Origin: Haplosporangium gracile
Lineage: Eukaryota > Mortierellomycota > Mortierellomycetes > Mortierellales > Mortierellaceae
Assembly (NCBI GenBank): GCA_015499985.1
Contig: JAAAUF010001031.1
Location: 1 to 12,893 of the forward strand
Reading direction: 5' to 3'
Length of the DNA: 12,893 nt
The notes beneath the pieces are model-generated. The model saw only the letters and a list, made by a program, of their open reading frames with translations, did no database searches and had not been told where the DNA came from. Made by a program: the position numbers and the translations under genes. Of the stretch, positions 12,347 through 12,893 are shown one piece after another. Position 1 is the stretch's first letter; each line of letters opens with the position of its first letter.

Positions 12347-12352
12347 AATAAA
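12347..12352 (+). terminator. AATAAA overlapping the apparent stop codon of the Crypton-like gene
   Basis: The last open frame of the element ends in TAA at 12349-12351, inside an exact AATAAA. This would place 3'-end formation only tens of bases after the stop, and it supports this point as the end of the transposon gene. Confidence 0.4.
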
Positions 12353-12893
12353 TATAAGTAGTGTTGGTATCTCTTTTGTTGTCTGTTTGCAGGGATATAC
12401 CTTATGCAATTCTATGTCTACGCACTCTTTATGGAAGAGCGCTTAGTTTTTGAACTATCAGAAAAGAAGTTCAATAGTTTACTAGCTACGAGGCTCATCC
12501 CATGATACAAATGATCTACTTTTGAAAAAATTATGACACCAGGACCGCCGATAGTAACTGATACAGAAACCGACTAGGATGAAGAGGAGGATGAAGGGGA
12601 CGATGGGGATTTGGAGGAAGAACCGAGTGATGGTATTTGAAAAATAAAGTTATCACAGTCAAAAAACTCACGTACGTTTCCCCACCCCACAAGATGGCCG
12701 GGCAAATTGTAACTCTGTTAGAGCTTAGAGGAAAGATGTCTAACTGAAGAAGATTTTTCTTTGACAATGACCAGAGATTGAGCATTTAGCCGAATGCGAG
12801 CACAACAGCCTGAAATGTCCACAAAGATGAGATTTAAGAAACGAGGTGTTCTTGATGTCGATCATAGGTTCAGGGAGAGAGAAGAGAGGAAGA
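12353..12893. other. Right-hand region without a supported gene
   Basis: No convincing gene was found. On the plus strand, 12533-12640 reads as a short acidic tail interrupted by a stop and followed by an AATAAA at about 12643. On the minus strand the same bases, in one frame, give a hydrophobic segment followed by a basic tail (PFILLFILVGF then SYYRR), like the end of a membrane protein whose gene would continue past the window. The two readings are mirror images of one purine/pyrimidine-biased stretch, and I cannot choose between them. A GA-rich tract closes the window. Confidence 0.4.

Larger units (their letters stand above)
8570..12351 (+). pseudogene. Decayed Crypton-like tyrosine recombinase (Ndc10-like catalytic and GCR1_C-like domains)
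   Basis: One long protein can be followed over 3.8 kb. Exons are 8570-8657, 8743-9335, 9432-10277 and 10505-12351, with GT-AG introns 8658-8742, 9336-9431 and 10278-10504; about 1,120 codons in all. Order: Ser-rich and acidic N-terminus; charged helical region (about 8955-9310); core-binding domain with WCERKGYSR and KTVEAYMRAASNLF; recombinase domain with RGENIR (10035-10052), PCSLGALAFYLF, THFYR (10657-10671, the HxxR box) and HYLNSLP (10767-10787, Tyr nucleophile candidate); then PPPELQRKVFPFLE and LRKVVLQDA, typical of this family; a second helical region; and a GCR1_C-like tail (YQMAS...NPSIW) from about 11970. In-frame stops lie at 8952, 9129, 9225, 9315, 9636, 9954, 10128, 11790, 12009, 12054 and 12166. 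Frameshifts lie near 10600, 10755, 11000, 11640 and 12115. It cannot make a full protein. Family naming is from motif memory, not a search. Confidence 0.85.
8570..12351 (+). mobile_element. Crypton-like DNA transposon remnant (outer ends not determined)
   Basis: The pseudogene defines the body of the element. Cryptons move by a tyrosine recombinase through a circular intermediate and have no terminal inverted repeats, so the ends cannot be fixed from one copy. The coordinates given are only those of the coding remains. A second mobile element (MITE copy B) is nested inside its third intron. Confidence 0.75.

Overview
The window looks like nuclear DNA of an early-diverging filamentous fungus. 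My best guess is Mortierellomycotina or a related Mucoromycota lineage. The reasons are the fused fungal-type ADE2, many short GT-AG introns (about 80-170 nt), moderate base composition with pyrimidine-rich leaders, and a Crypton-type tyrosine-recombinase transposon. The lineage is inferred from gene style only; no search was possible.

Left part (1-3700). A tetranucleotide microsatellite opens the window. A weakly supported plus-strand locus (about 141-1249) follows; it would encode a small acidic, probably nuclear protein. It is convergent with a clear minus-strand ADE2 gene (three exons, 568 residues), the bifunctional phosphoribosylaminoimidazole carboxylase of purine synthesis.

Middle (3700-8570). 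About 1.9 kb without a convincing gene holds a near-perfect 45-bp foldback and a TA-flanked miniature inverted-repeat element (MITE copy A). It is followed by a complete eight-exon minus-strand gene for a class I (GH47) alpha-1,2-mannosidase, a type II membrane protein of N-glycan trimming in the ER/Golgi. Its upstream region carries a GAT microsatellite.

Right part (8570-12351). Nearly all of this is one decayed Crypton-like element. Its reading frame can be followed through three introns, about eleven in-frame stops and about five frameshifts. The order is an acidic N-terminus, a charged helical region, a core-binding domain, a tyrosine-recombinase/Ndc10-like catalytic domain (Arg, HxxR and Tyr still visible), a second helical region, and a GCR1_C-like DNA-binding domain. 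Its third intron holds a second, inverted copy of the MITE (copy B), about 97% identical to copy A apart from a 10-bp indel. The order of events is therefore Crypton insertion, then MITE insertion into its intron. The last 540 bp hold no gene I can support.

The two host genes (purine synthesis and glycan trimming) have no functional link that I can see. The most interesting content is the nested mobile DNA and the foldback sequence between the genes.
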